From Dipylidium caninum (Eukaryota; Platyhelminthes; Cestoda; Cyclophyllidea; Dipylidiidae): a DNA stretch of 64,000 nt. The position numbers and the translations under genes are program-made. Under the pieces are notes generated by a model. The model was not told the origin of the DNA. It ran no database searches and worked only from the letters and a program-made list of their open reading frames with translations. The stretch lies in NCBI GenBank assembly GCA_017562135.1, contig QEYB01000524.1, positions 1-64,000 of the forward strand. The letters are read 5' to 3'. Of this stretch, positions 24,341-37,600 are shown in pieces (position 1 is the stretch's first letter; each line of letters opens with the position of its first letter).

Positions 24341-27300
24341 CTAAATTTGGGGAGGAAGTAGTCTTTCATGATCGGAGGGAGTTTGCAGCACCGAAATTAG
24401 AAAGTGCAAAGTCCAAATTAATTGGCGTTTTTAAAACCAGTTTTGTGCAGAAAGACCTCAACAAGGGACCGCTGGAGCCGAAAAGCCCAAGGTGACAGAA
24501 CAAATCTGTTAGTAGCTAATCGCAAGAATTGAAAGTCTGGTTAGGCGCATTTCCAACCCAACCATGGCGTGTAGTAGAAATCCACAGCCGAGTTGAAGCT
24601 TACGAGTTCGCCTAGTCACAGTCCGAGATTTTTCGGATGAAAATACAAAAAAGCGGATCTGCATGGGGTACCCCGTGCCACCGAAAGGAAGAAACTCCTA
24701 ATGACAGGCCTAAGTGGACAGCTTTGTGGAGTTTTGGGAAAGTGCTCAGCGATCTCAAAAGAATCAGCGAGTCCTAACACTAAACAAACTCTCGAGAACA
24801 ATCGCCCGAATTTCGGGTACTCATGAAGAAGAGCGTAAAATTGTGACTAAATTGACCTGTTACATCAGGTCACAGCTCATTAGGCATTACAGTTAGAAGG
24901 GTGGATCTCCTCGCTTTGCCTAATTATCAGGCACCTGGGGCCACAAGTGCACTTTTGACAAGAAGACCAGGGGTTCAATTACCGTCACTGAGGGGTGCAA
25001 TCACCATGCTGGTGTGGATGATGACAGTGACGGTGATAGTGGCGGCGGGGGGTGGCGGTGGCGGTGGAGGGGGACACCAAGCAAAGCTGGTGAGAGCTAG
25101 GACAGCGCAGCAAGGAGATTCACACACACCTGTGGAGGCGATTCAACCGAGTAGTTTTGAGAACGCGGTCTGAAATCGACTGAAGAGGACGACCAAAATG
25201 CCTCTTGGTCAGTGGGCAAGGCTCTGCCACACGTTTGGTTGAAGGGAGGGCGAGGCCGTGTTTCAGCTTCTTGGCACCGTCCGACCTGGTGATAGGCGCA
25301 AGATGGAGCGTGCTGGTTGTAGTTCCGGTGTCGCCAGTAATCAGTAGAGGCCAACAAAATGCGGTGGTAGCTCATCGTCGGGGGCAGGTGAGGTCGTCTA
25401 AATGGAAGCATACAATAACATGAAAATGGGTGTGAAGAGAGCGCAAAAGGCCATTAAAAACACATCATCTCTGTGCAAAGGTTCAAAACCACCTCATCGC
25501 GTCTCGTGACTAAATAATCACAAAAGAAAGCAGGCAAGGGAAGGGGAAAGAAGAGGAAGAGCCGGAAAGTCGTGGCCACAAGACATACTGCATCTTACAT
25601 AACAGACGACCGTGTTGGAGCAATTGACAGCCAAGTGGACTCAACCAGCAGTGACGCCTCGGTGTATGACTCCAGTAATAAAAAGTGCCCAAGTCACAAT
25701 GTGCCGTCGTGATCGGAGGTATAACTTTCTCTTTGACTCACAGATGATCCGATGTAGTGTTACTACTGTTTGACAGGTCCGAGGCACGGTTAGAAGAAGT
25801 GCATGGGAGTGAAGAGAGGCGGGAGGGCAAGAGGAGAGGCACCTCGAGAATCCCCTACCTCTGAGAGCGGAAGCAGTGGTCCGCGAGGGGTGGATACAGC
25901 ACTGGAGGGCATGACATGGGAAGACGAGGCCAGACGTCGTCTACCCGGAGTTGGGTGTGGTCTGTGTACGCGGGCGGACAGACATGGCGGCAATTGTGAT
26001 CACGTGGCATACCGGAGCTGAGAATGTACCCCTGCGGAGGGGAACTCGGTTGTAAAGTGAGCGTTTGCGGCCACTCGCAGGCTTAAATAAGAGGGGAGGA
26101 GGAATTATACTGTTACACATTAATGATGAGTCAGTGAGAGGTGTTTCGAGTGACGTTACGGTGATTGAGTGTCAGTTGAGCGTCAAGTCACCTTGACAGT
26201 CGTGAAAGAACCGAACAGAGAAGTCAAAAAGACCTTTTTGTTAAGGGCGAGGCTGCGTGGTTGGCGGGTATCGGGACACGCATCGGCACCGCAACCGAAT
26301 TCCTCTGTGAGGCCAAATTGTTTTGGGGCAAAGTTGGTAGGCAAATTCCTGCTGGGCCTCAAAGTCTTCCCATATAAACGCACTGGTCGACAATTCTTGA
26401 CGAAGAGGCGGAAGCATCCTCCGCTTAAACTTAGCCGACAAACCTCGAATTGTACTTCCATCTTTGGTTTTTCTCTAATGAACTGGTAGATTGTTTGACT
26501 TTTTTCTCCTTCATGGGGTAATAGAAGGACTTTCCTTCCTCCACTCCACCAAACGGGGAAAAGGGAGTAAAATAGCACTTTTATCAAAAAGTCTACATGT
26601 AGGCCAGGATTTTGCGAAACAATCAAATGTTTCGTTCACGTATTTTTTTCCAAATCTGGGTGTGAAACGCGGCTGATCCGACAGCGTAGAGGTGTGAACA
26701 TCCGGTTCGAGGGTTTTCTCCTTCCCCTCCACCTGTTTCGTGTCTTGTTTGTCCGTCATGTCGCTGAAGATACCTTTCACTGAGGCCAGTCCATCAATCT
26801 AATGTTCCCATTTCACCTTTAGCCCGCCGCAAACTTTACCACACTTTGTGCAAGTAGAGAAAATTATATTTGGGCAACCGATTCTCCCTGTGTGCTTGAA
26901 GTGTGATTTTATGAGAAGTCCATCACCTTTTCACACTTGGAAAGGTCCACTGACTGCCCTTAAAGGGAGATTTAAGTGTGTGAAGAGGACAATATTTCAC
27001 CGTGTGTGGAGTGAGTCTCCCGCACCAAAGACTGGTGTCCGACCTCCACCTTGAAGTCCTCATCCCCGCGGTAACCCTGTTTATATACTTTAATTTGGAT
27101 TGTTTATTTACTTGTACAATTGTCAAATAGGCCTCAAGCTCAAGAAGCCTACAAAAGACTCAGGTTGCATTAATGCCGCAGTGGGACAAGGCCCCGTTGC
27201 GGCTAAAAACGAGAAGTATGTTAGGCTATCTTTTCGCTCCTAAAAGGATGGATAAATCTACTTTAGTCATGATTAATTCTTGTCAAAATGTAAGTATTAC

Positions 27301-30300
27301 ATGGACGAAGTGAGGTTATTCGGCCTCAGTTGACACGACCGTCGGGAGGGCGGCCATGACGGCGGTTTCCAACTTCTGCGGGCTGACTCATCGCTAGTCG
27401 AGGTGACCTCGGAGGGCTGACAAAACGCTGAGACGTCAGATTTGACCCCCCTAATGACTTCTAATATCGCCATTGCGGGATTGACCTATCGGCGGTGATA
27501 ATACTTCGGGCTTATGCGGGTAGAATTTTGTTGGAGGCTGAGACTATTGCGATTTCGTGCCTGGCGCTTCGGTCGACCTTCCTCAGGAGGAGTCGGACAA
27601 GGCCCTAAAGTGAGGAACTTTTCGTGATGTTTATTTCAGACAACGTAGGCTCCGTGATGCAAATCCCTGTGAAGGCGCTGAGTAGTAAAATTACAGTCTG
27701 TCAAGTTTCAGGTGGAACCACCTCAACCTGGTACTTTTTTCAGATAACAACAAGAGCACCTTGTTATTTCACTCCCGGGGGCTAATTTTATTATTATCTT
27801 ATCGCTATATGGTTGCTTACAACTTATTCGCCCGGACCTTTCAAAAGTTATAAGGAACGTTAGTACAGTCTTCAAGCCGCATTACCACACCCGAATCATT
27901 CCGCTTTTTATTTAACGTATGCCAAATTATTCATTTCGATGTCCATCTTTAGGTGCTATATCTGAGGCCGTCGCACCTGACCAAATTTCATAAGACCTGC
28001 TTTTACTTCAGACTGTTCTAAAATATGGCACTATAGGATACTACTGATTAATTGGCGAAGTAAATGAGTAGCATGGTTTGTTTGGGTACCTAATTCCTGC
28101 CGAATAATGTCCAGATGTGAAGTCTAAGGCCATTTAACAGCAGAGCGGCTGGGCGGTTGGCGGGGCGGAGCGGTGGGCGATGCTTTCACGAAGACGGAAG
28201 GGACGGGAGGGAGACGACTGAGGACTTAAGTCCCTGACAGGAAAATATTATTCAACCGGCTGAATTACTTAACATCTTCCTACAGGATGAGTTGAAGTGA
28301 CCAGCAGAGACTAAGTTGGTCGTTTAGTGGCAGCCGCCTCCAAAGGGCAACACTCAGACTCAGCAAATGGTAAAACTTAGGTTTGACCACTATCCATTCC
28401 ACTCAGGAAGGGTAATGGACGAGTTAACTCGCCTCAAATTATCCTGACTGCATTTCGGAGTGAGAAGTCGCGAGGACTCGGCAAGAAGTTGGGTAAACTC
28501 AATGCGATTGGTCGACTTCTCTCCCATGAGGCAAAATCCGCAGACTGACAACTGTATTACCCAGTCTAGCAGAGTGTCACGTCTCGGAGAGAGGCTGGAA
28601 CTCTCTCTTGGTTTCATAGCACAAAGAAGCGCGATTGCAAAGTCCTCTTTGCAACGTTCCACACCATTTGACAGATTTGTCGAACACCATTTCGATATTC
28701 ACATGCCTTTGGTGATTACTTTGAGGTGTTTACCCACTTCGGTACAGATTTTAGTGGCACTTTCGTACTTCTCCCCACGATGTGCATCGTAAAAGAGGAA
28801 AAGCAGATGGCTACATCGTGGTAGGGGGAAGCTGCCTGGCGGAGAGTTGATATCCTCCAACGTAACAACTACCAGACTAGAGACTGCACGCACCGTAGAT
28901 GCTGTGCATCAAACCTACCTCGGCGGTTGACGATGACCTGCTGTGGCTCACACGCTTCGTGCAAATAATTCACGGGCGTGAATGGAACACTACGAAAGGG
29001 GCACCTCAGCTAATTTGTACCTCACTTTTCGGGAGCTTGGCGGACTCGAACATGAGCGGGCGACATGTTGTGAAGAGGCAGGAGACGCTGGATGCCGAGT
29101 TCACCGTCGTCTGCTGTAGTTGACTCTACGTCCAATTAACCACGGATGAGTTTACTCCCGCGCCTAATCTCCTCCCTGAGTCTACTTCAAATGGGCTGTT
29201 TATTCCTCTAAGGTTTGCCCTCATCTTCTCTCTCTCCTCTCACCTCCTTAAAGGCGAGACAACAATACTTTGGTGTATGGCTGGAGGACAATGATCCTGT
29301 CTGGGACTCCACCACTTCCAGGTGAATGTTTATCTGCCCACAAGTGATGCCTCGGACTTGGACAATCAGCCTAAATGTCAACCCGGTCGCCGGCCCAACT
29401 TAGTTCTCCCCCGGCCGAATGACTTGGAGGCCCTGTACACTCCCGTCGTTTGCAGCAGTTTGTTAATTTTTCCCTCTATGAGGTATAATTTTGGACAAAA
29501 TTTAGCAGTTGCGTGTTGAACATAAGCGTGACGAAGGCTGAGGAAAAAGTGGAATTTTATTCGCGCCAAATGCCTCCTTCTCCCACCCGAATGGGAATTT
29601 TCCCAAGTGAAAATTGTCAGTCACCGATTCTAATGAGTGGTGCGAAGGAATCTCCTTTTATTTGCATAACTAGTGAGAGATTTTGTTTACCGGTTGGGAC
29701 AGGTGCCAACTCCTCCACTTTCCACCGGAAGCATTCAGATAGCGGGGGAAAGGTAGGCTCCCCGAGGCCTCCACGTAACATCCCAACAAATGTCAACTTT
29801 ACTGCTTTAAGTATGTCCGATTCAAATAGTAGTTGGAGATGGGCCCAACGCTTTCCATCCGACTTTTTTAAAAAAATAAATCATCCGGAGTAGTTATCAT
29901 CGTGTACACCAGTCTTTAACTCACAAGTTGACAAGTCTTGATTAGCAGTCTCGCCCGGTATTTACGAGTAGGAGTGAGCCCAAATCACCTCTTGAACCGA
30001 CTAGTTGTCGCCTTTGACAACACACACACACACGAATCTGAATTTTTATTGGTTTCGGTTGACCTGGCGACCACGACAACTTTGGGCGTCACGTTCGTCC
30101 GCGAAATTAGTGAAAAGGTCATAGCACAGATGTTCATCACATGAGGCCTAGAGCTATGGTTGACGGTAAACGGATAGTAGGGCTTTAAGAGCTTGATAGA
30201 GAGGTTGACATCGGCTTTCGAGGTCCACAACCAAATCCTCTGACATGATACGGAGGATTGACATAATCTGGACTAGTCAGTGGCCGGAGATTTGTGTTTC

Positions 30301-31300
30301 AAGTGTCGTTGACGGTGCAATGGAGGCCAGGGGGATACCCATGGAGGACTTCTGACGCCTGATAAACGCCGATCCGAGATGAAAGCGGAATTAAACAATC
30401 TGGAGAGGGACTGACTCTAATGCGAACAAACTAGTCCATCGTTGGCAAAGACTTTGCCTATTGTGATGAGGATCTTCTTGCATTCACGGGGCTCCATTTT
30501 CGGTGGACTAGAGATCTGGCAGATGACAGGAAATTAGAGGCTTCAACCGACTAATTCAACACTTTGGAATGTTGCAACAGTGCACAGGAAGTGTATGCAC
30601 TTAGGCTTCATTGCAGTAAACCAGAATTTGCCCATCCTCGTCCCAAATGTGACCAAATCACCTACTCGAGTGCCAAGGTCTCTGCGTAGCAGGGCAAAGC
30701 AAAGGCATTTATCGCCACACCTCTGCTCTCCAGTGGATGTAGCGCGGCACCCGCCTTGGTGCAGGCATTTCGGTTTCTTCCTTATTCACCACTGTCATTT
30801 CTTCCCCTTGCAAAAAACCCGTCAAATGTCGTTAAGAGTCCTCACTCGCCCACACAAAGTGCCACCGATTGATGGCTCACCGAGATTGCTTTTTGGGTTG
30901 TCTAGATTGAAATTCAATCTAGCAGCATTAACTTCCTACAGCTTGGCCCGGTTTCGAATGACTTCCTTCCTGTCATCACCTCGCCAGTGTTTGTGGAATT
31001 CAAGACATTAAAGCCACCTGCCAAAGAGAAACCGAGTCGCAGTGTGGTCTATCTTACAAGTAAAGCTTTGAGTAGGTTAGGTTATATTGGTATCCAAAGA
31101 AAAGTCACCACGCTAATTCGCATATAGGCGACAATGTAAAAGCAAAGTAATAGCATATTTGCGCATACTGGTTCAGCTAAAGGGCGTGGACAAAAGCCAA
31201 AAAACCCCATATTTAAAAAGTAATTGTCATCTATTCCTGTGAATAGAATCAAGAAGAAGACATGTGAATGTGGCATTGGGAGGAGACAATACTCTTAAGC
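24341..31300. other. Spacer with simple repeats, no gene recognised
   Basis: No conserved protein or RNA gene was recognised on either strand. It contains a G-rich (GGCGGT/GGTGG) tract at 25,041-25,074, a (CA)n run at 30,019-30,033 and a GC-rich patch near 28,140-28,190. Upstream exons of the flanking genes, including the RRM1/RRM2 exons of the CELF gene, could be hidden here but I could not find them. Confidence 0.45.
25041..25074 (+). repeat. G-rich GGCGGT/GGTGG simple repeat
   Basis: The tract contains several G runs of two to six separated by single C or T bases, so the plus strand could fold as a G-quadruplex. An open frame across it encodes poly-Gly and is judged non-coding. Confidence 0.7.
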
Positions 31301-31371
31301 GAAATATTAACATTCATAAAAAGATTTGGGGGGGGGGAGAGCATGTCGCCCGACCTACGAGGTCACGAGGC

Positions 31372-31532
31372 TATAAAAGTTGCATAGACTCATCGTTTCG
31401 TCCAATTACCAGTGCGCGCCTCCTATTGGTTGACATTAACCAATCACCTCATAGAGGGGTGTAATGATTCATCTAATAGCCAATTAACAATCAGAGCAAA
31501 GACAGCGGACACACGTAGGAATGGTATAAAAG
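31372..31532 (+). promoter_or_regulatory. CCAAT and TATA cluster, candidate promoter
   Basis: Two TATAAAAG words lie at 31,372-31,379 and 31,525-31,532. Between them are four CCAAT or ATTGG boxes (31,402-31,406; 31,425-31,429; 31,440-31,444; 31,480-31,484). The arrangement, followed by an open reading frame at 31,641 with a good splice donor, looks like a promoter. It could drive an internal or alternative start of the CELF gene. This is pattern-based only. Confidence 0.4.
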
Positions 31533-31640
31533 ACTAAACATTCAGATACACGGCAAGATATTCTGCTGCTGGTAGCTCCCGTGGCGCGGGTCGCCGATAG
31601 GATTATCTTACCTCTTTCATCCCCTCTTTTATTATTGACA

Positions 31641-31745
31641 ATGGAATCTAACCCGTCTGCCCTATCCCAGCACTTGGATAATACAGTGGAATCCGCCAGT
31701 TCGGACATTGTAGTTGTTCCCCAAGTTCAGGACAATGGCGAACTA
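31641..31745 (+). CDS. Candidate 5' coding exon downstream of the promoter cluster
   Basis: An open frame starts with ATG at 31,641 and runs 35 codons, rich in Ser, Val, Gln, Asn and Asp, to a donor-like gtgagt, ending in phase 1 (one base, G, carried over). The next recognised CELF exon at 32,222 only reads open if it receives two carried bases, so the two cannot be joined directly. Either a small exon is missed between them, this exon belongs to another transcript, or it is chance. Confidence 0.3.
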
Positions 31746-32221
31746 GGTGAGTGCCTACTTTGCCATATTTTCGTCGGCAATCTGTCATTCCTATTGCAGT
31801 TGCACACCTTCATTCCGCTATGCATAGATGATGTTTCACAGGCGACATTGTTTGACAAGTATACACTGTTACCGTGAATAATTGGCATATTAAACTGCTC
31901 ACATGGAGCGAGGTGGAGAGGTTAATCAACCACAACAAGATTGTTAGCCAAAATCGTGTGTTTTGCAAGCCAATTTCGGTCTGGTCTCACAGAGGCGAAC
32001 ATTGCCCAAGTGTGGCCTATTTCCCGTACAAGCACACATTTTATGATTGGTGCGCGTGTGCGCACACACAGACGCGCATCGTCGTAACTAATCAGGAAAT
32101 CAACGCCTAAACTACTAAGGGGACTTACCAACTACCACTTCATCAGAGGCTTTCTTTGTTTGGCGGACCGATTTTGAGGTCATCGTACGGCTTTTGTTCT
32201 TGAAGGGGGTGTCACTCACAG

Positions 32222-34603
32222 TCTTCGACGAGGCTCTGAACCCGGCCCGTCGTCCCTCACCAATGGCGACAATTCATCAGCTGTAAGTGAGTTAGGATGT
32301 TTGAACGTTCCACCAGCAGGAATGCGGGTTCCCGTGTTAATACTAAATATTAAATTTGTATAGAGAATTGACAATCTGTCGACGCTGTCGCCTTTGAGCT
32401 CGACTGGCGGCAAGGAGTTTGAGACAATAGGATTTATACCCCGGACGAATGGACACATGCCTCCGCCGGGTCTCACGAACCCCACCCCTCCCACCATGCT
32501 CCCCGTAGGGGGCTTTGACATGGCACAAGTCGCTGCTCTCTACCAGCAAATCATTGACCCGTCACTACTGACAAATGCCATACTAAATCCTGCAGCAGCT
32601 GTCACCACCGTCCCAGCTAATGGTCCCAGTGCCTACGTACCCTCTCTGTACACGGTAAGTACTATTTTCCTTGGCAGGATCCTTGGCGTGCCGGTGGAGT
32701 GTGGATGCTACTTTGTATTTCAGAATCCAACTACAATCTCGCAGTTGTCGCCAGTGCAACCGCAAGTCGACGATCTCGGACAGCCGATTTTTGGTGTTCC
32801 ATCGGAGAATTCATCCATTAAAACCCCGTCTCCCGCGGCGGTACTCCTCCCCTCCATGTGGCAGAACCCGCCGAGCAATGGAAATGGAGGAGGCGGAGCA
32901 AACAACATAGCGCATGTCAACAATACGGCAGCTACACTTGGCGCTTTTTACGAAGCTGTCAAAAACCAGTCCATGATGGTCCAACCCACCGCATTTCCAC
33001 AACCGACACCGAGCACTTTTCAGCTGGATCCAGCTGCACAGGCTTTAGCCATTTTAATGGCTCAGCAAAGCTCTCAACAAATGATTATGCAGCAGCAACA
33101 GCAGCATCCCTTGGCGTCTCATCTGCTTCCGAGCACTCCAATCTCGACGAATGGTGTCATGATGCCGGGATTGCCGACTGTTGCTCCCAACGGGGCAGGT
33201 AAGGATAAACGCGCCCGGCGGTGTAGTTGGTGGTGGTTGTGGTGGTGGTATTCACATTGTCCACTCTCGTTTTCCTCGCAGTCGCTCAGCCTCCTGGACT
33301 CAACTACCAGCAGTACGGATTGAGTGAGTTCAAAGCCTTCCCCCATCTCCACCGTTGTACGATCCTTTGGCTATCCCCGATCTCCTTTGCTCCATCAGGC
33401 ATGCACAACCTCGCACAAATGTTGGCAGCACCGATTCAACAAAGGCCTATCACTCGGGATCAAATGGTCACCGGACCGGAGGGTTGCAACCTCTTCATTT
33501 ACCACCTCCCGCAGGAATACGGAGACATGGACTTGGTCAACTTGTTCGCTTCTTTCGGCAAAGTCATCAGTGCTAAAGTCTATGTGGATCGAGCGACGAA
33601 CCAGAGCAAATGCTTCGGTAGAGTTTTTTCATCATTCACACACACACACGGAGAGTATGTTTTTGGGTGACTGGCGTGTCCTTCTCCAACAGGCTTTGTG
33701 AGCTACGACAATCCCGTCAGTGCCCAACGGGCTATTACCGAAATGAACGGTTACACTGTTGGGACGAAACGGTTGAAAGTTCAGTTGAAAAGACCCAAGG
33801 GTAAGTGACTGCCGCACAAAAACCCTCTGGGAATAAAACTTTTTTTTACGCTTTCCTCTTGTGCGCATATTTAAACTATCCTTTTTCATTTCATTTAGCC
33901 TCAAATGCCAACACGATCTGATTTATTCCGCCTTATTTCCAACACTTTTTTTTGCTTACTCTGAAATCCGAACGAGATTTTTTAAAAGCTGTCAGAGTTT
34001 ATTTTGCCTATCGAAACGATCCAAACGTAACTACCTCGTGAGACCCACAATGGCTTAGATACACTGTGAGTGAGCTGCTGTTGCGCCGTAGACCCTCCTT
34101 CCTCACTGTTATGTCTCCTTCGTGTCTCTGCGTGTGTGGCTTCTCTCGATGTCCCCGTTAATTCTTTAGTGTTACTAACGTACATTCCGTTGCACGGCTC
34201 TCTTTTTTTTCCTCTGATTTCTCATGAGATTGTGCTTTTAATGCTCGCTCTTCCATCCATCGCCCTTCTATGTATTTTCGTGAGGAGGTTCCTCCCTTAT
34301 CCTTCCTTTCACCGACAAAGCTAAATTTGTTCTATTTACTGAAATCTGGTTTTTTCTTTACAAAAATTAATGGATATTTTTGGCTCGTTTGGACGTGTGT
34401 GCGTCTTCGTCTTTCACCCTACTTTGATTGCACTTGTTTATCTCTCCTTGCATGGATATGTTTTTTTTTTTCTCCTAGAAATTTTAATGTTTCTCCACTT
34501 TAACCGATCGATTGTCCTGTGTTATTTTGGCAATTGTTATTTGCGTCGTCTCGGAGTAACCTGGACGCTTTTCTCTCTTTCAGGCTCTTCACGTCCATAC
34601 TGA
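32222..34603 (+). CDS. CELF/Bruno-like RNA-binding protein, C-terminal part (linker and RRM3)
   Basis: Seven exons join with consistent phases: 32,222-32,282; 32,364-32,654; 32,724-33,198; 33,282-33,323; 33,399-33,617; 33,693-33,800; 34,584-34,603. They give about 405 residues, ending SRPY and TGA. The first ~270 residues are a low-complexity linker rich in Pro, Ser, Asn and Gln with a short poly-Q run. RRM3 follows, starting [18 protein letters not shown], with RNP2 (LFIYHL) and RNP1 (KCFGFVSY) split by an intron and ending [12 protein letters not shown]. This matches CELF1/CELF2 RRM3 nearly residue for residue. CELF proteins bind GU-rich RNA in nucleus and cytoplasm and control alternative splicing, deadenylation and translation. 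RRM1 and RRM2 were not found and presumably lie upstream, so the gene is 5'-incomplete. The paralogue (CELF1/2-like or other) cannot be decided here. Confidence 0.93.
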
Positions 34604-34672
34604 AGGATAACTCAATTTTTATATCAAGAGAAGTTGTATTTTGTACAGACATTACAGTCCCCAGTGAATAAA
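34604..34672 (+). terminator. 3' UTR and poly(A) signal of the CELF-like gene
   Basis: AATAAA occurs at 34,667-34,672, about 65 bases after the stop codon. If used, the 3' UTR is under 100 bases, which is short for a CELF gene; further signals downstream are possible. Confidence 0.5.
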
Positions 34673-37600
34673 CTCCGTGGTTCCACTTTTCTATCCGCGA
34701 TTTCTACTGCTAGGGCGGGGGTTGTTTACATGGTGGCATCCTTGCTCGAGTGGGGCAAATGTCTAGTAAGTGGCTCAAGGCCGTGGAGAGGGCTGATGGG
34801 GCGTGAGAATGGAGTGGGGAGGTCCTCTGGCCCCCTGATCGATGGGGAAGATGGTCTGCATCCCTGTGCCTCCTTCCCGCAGCCGGGGAGGGTCCCGAGT
34901 GCTGCCTCCGGTGGCCGATGTGGCCTCGACGTCGCTGCTCCGCGCCACCGTGTCAAGTCTTCAAATAGACAAACTCGCTGACTCACTCTCGTTGTCATGG
35001 CGCGTTGTTTTCTCAGTAAACCGATCTGACCTCTGTATTTACCTTATCCAGTCGTACATCCTGTTTCCGATGCATACGTGTCAATCGAATGCCTGTGTAT
35101 TGTGCAAGGTCGGCTCTGGTCCACGACATATGTTTCTTGTATTCATTAGTCATGACCTTTAGTTTTTTATCAATGGAGAATTGAGGCAGACTGCCGAGAT
35201 GTCTGATGAGGCGTTATTGTTGTTGGACCGAACTGTTGAACACCGAATCGGTCCTGTCGATGCAGCGTGAGGCTTGTGGACATACAACCGGCGACACCAA
35301 TGTCCACTGCCACGAAGTCCAGACCTCCTGCGTTGAGGGTGAGTTAATGCCCATTGCAACTGCCGTTTGTGTGAGTCTCGAGGTGGACGCTTTTCCATCC
35401 TAGACTGAGAAAACACATGCTTGCGGTGTTTATTTACCGTTTGCCTGTCCGACTGGCACACATATGCGAACAACTGGGACGGTGTATTCACGTAAGCACT
35501 CACGCTCAACACCAGAGCTCACGAGTATTCACAAAATGCAATTCACTTTTCTCCGGGGAGGATCTGGGTTTTCTCTCCACTCTGACCAAATAAGTAATTT
35601 AAGGCAGTGAGAGAACGTTGATGGTTAAAGTCTGTCACCATTTTGCCTTGAGACACATCCTTTCTACCTCCGGTGACCAAATAACATCGTTCATGTGCGT
35701 GACTTCCTCCGCTTAACGCGCCACTGAACTTTTTTTTCCTACAACCAGATTAGATTTGTGCATCTCCACGAGATGGGTGAAGGCGTATTTGAACATTTTA
35801 CCGTTAATTCCACCTTTGTTCATAATCATTTCCTTTGGCCGATTCTAAGATATTTTAATATGCGTTTCTTAGTTTGCAGACTATATTCGCGCGTCTTGTC
35901 TACTGCTGATTCTATAAGTAGTATATTTGGGCTTTATTTTAAATTAGCCTCTATTATCCTCAAACAATCACCTCCCGAGTAACCCGTCAGCTGACTCAAT
36001 TTCGTTGAGTTAAATCGTGATATAAGGGATACTAAAAATTACTCTTTCAAGTCAAATACAGTCGATGTTATTTTTTGTTTTTTTTTTACTAAAGACTAGA
36101 AGTCTGTAATGCTATTCTCGGTGTAGAACCTCCCATGGGGGGTTTGTGACGCAGTTTGCCTTTCTATTAAACTCCAAACACCGGCGAGAGAGACACTTCG
36201 TCTGCATTTCACGGTACCCAGACGCATTAAAGCCCAGTATTCATATGACCTCCTTTCATGGGGGTCACTGGCAATCATGTGTTATTTCATCTAGACTTCG
36301 ATGAATCGACCTTACTTTTATTGCAAGGGTCAAGTTAATGTATTACCTTTGCGGGAGGAAACAGATCGAACGGCTTTTGCGCGGTCAGCCTAAACGCCAA
36401 GTGCCTTGGAGGGAAAACGCTTGTCTGTCGTAAACCAGTTAGATTTGTCCCTTTCCTGGTCCTTCTGCGTCTTTCCCCACTCGAAGAGAGGGATAAACTA
36501 AGATCTGGCGCCTGTCAACCATCGTTTGAATGGAGTATGCCCTGTTGAAACACCTTTTTTTCTAATTCTTGATACTCTGACTCCCGCCTGAACTAAACGA
36601 AGTAGACAACGCGTTTTACTCGACAGCACAGGGGACCAGACCGCCCATGGGTTGTGACCGGATTTCAACAAATGCGGGAGGTGTCCTCAAGACCATCTTC
36701 TTGAGGTTTTATGGTTAGTTTGGCTGCAATTGAGGAAGTATTTGCCCCCAACCCATGACCATTTCACCTATTGTTCTCATGGTGCAATGAAAGAGTCTCT
36801 TTCGGCCTCTCACGATGACCACGTTCCGTGTAACACATCGGATGTTGAGAAAGGTCGCTCATCAGGCCTTGGATAATTCCATTGTTGAACTTTGGATGTT
36901 GACCTGCGAGGCCTGACATCTACACGTTACCTTTGCGTGCTTCGACTTTAATCCCTCGACGCTCGGTATCGCGTCAGACCGAGTTGAATCCTCAGAATCA
37001 CTTTCTTTCTCTCTCCCTCTCGCCTCAGGTTCTCCTCCCAACTCCCCATGAGTGGTAGGGTATTGTGGGCAAAAGGAGGTTTCTACAATTCGATGTCACC
37101 TTCTGGTCCAAATCACTCGGTTTCCCCTAAAACCAGTCGCCTTTAGCTCTGCTGCCCTCCTCTCTTGTAAGGCAAGACGGACAGCGATTTACCCCCTTCC
37201 CCTCCGCTTTTCCGTCGGGATTGGGTCCGGCGATGCTGTCACTTTCATTGGCTACTTCGGCCCAAAGTCTTATGCAACCGCCCTCACGCTTTATCCCTTC
37301 CCCAACCCTTCACCGTCAGTAATGCGTGCAGCCACGGAGCGAGGAGAGCAGCCTCATTATCCCAGTCGAGGCAATTTCTTGAAGTCAAGCTTTCACCCCC
37401 AAAAACTGGGTACTGCAGGTGTGACTGTTGATGCACAGATGTGGTATTTATTGCGCTTTATGCGAAAGTCACGTCACATTTCGCGGGGTGGTGGTAGTGA
37501 CTTCCATGACCTGAGTTAAGTCGCCCCCCAATACATGCAAACTCGTAAGCACGCATACACACTCCGTGATATGCCGAGCAAGAAATATCACACCATGTGG

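Noticed and set aside
24901..25173. Open frame with a poly-Gly run
   Set aside because: The Gly run is a simple GGC/GGT repeat and the rest has no protein-like features.
28390..28792. Overlapping open frames of 90 and 110 codons on opposite strands
   Set aside because: They are mutual antisense shadows with no recognisable motif, and no consensus splice context was seen.
30580..31011. 143-codon plus-strand open frame considered as a retrotransposon remnant
   Set aside because: No catalytic motif or domain order of any retroelement could be identified.
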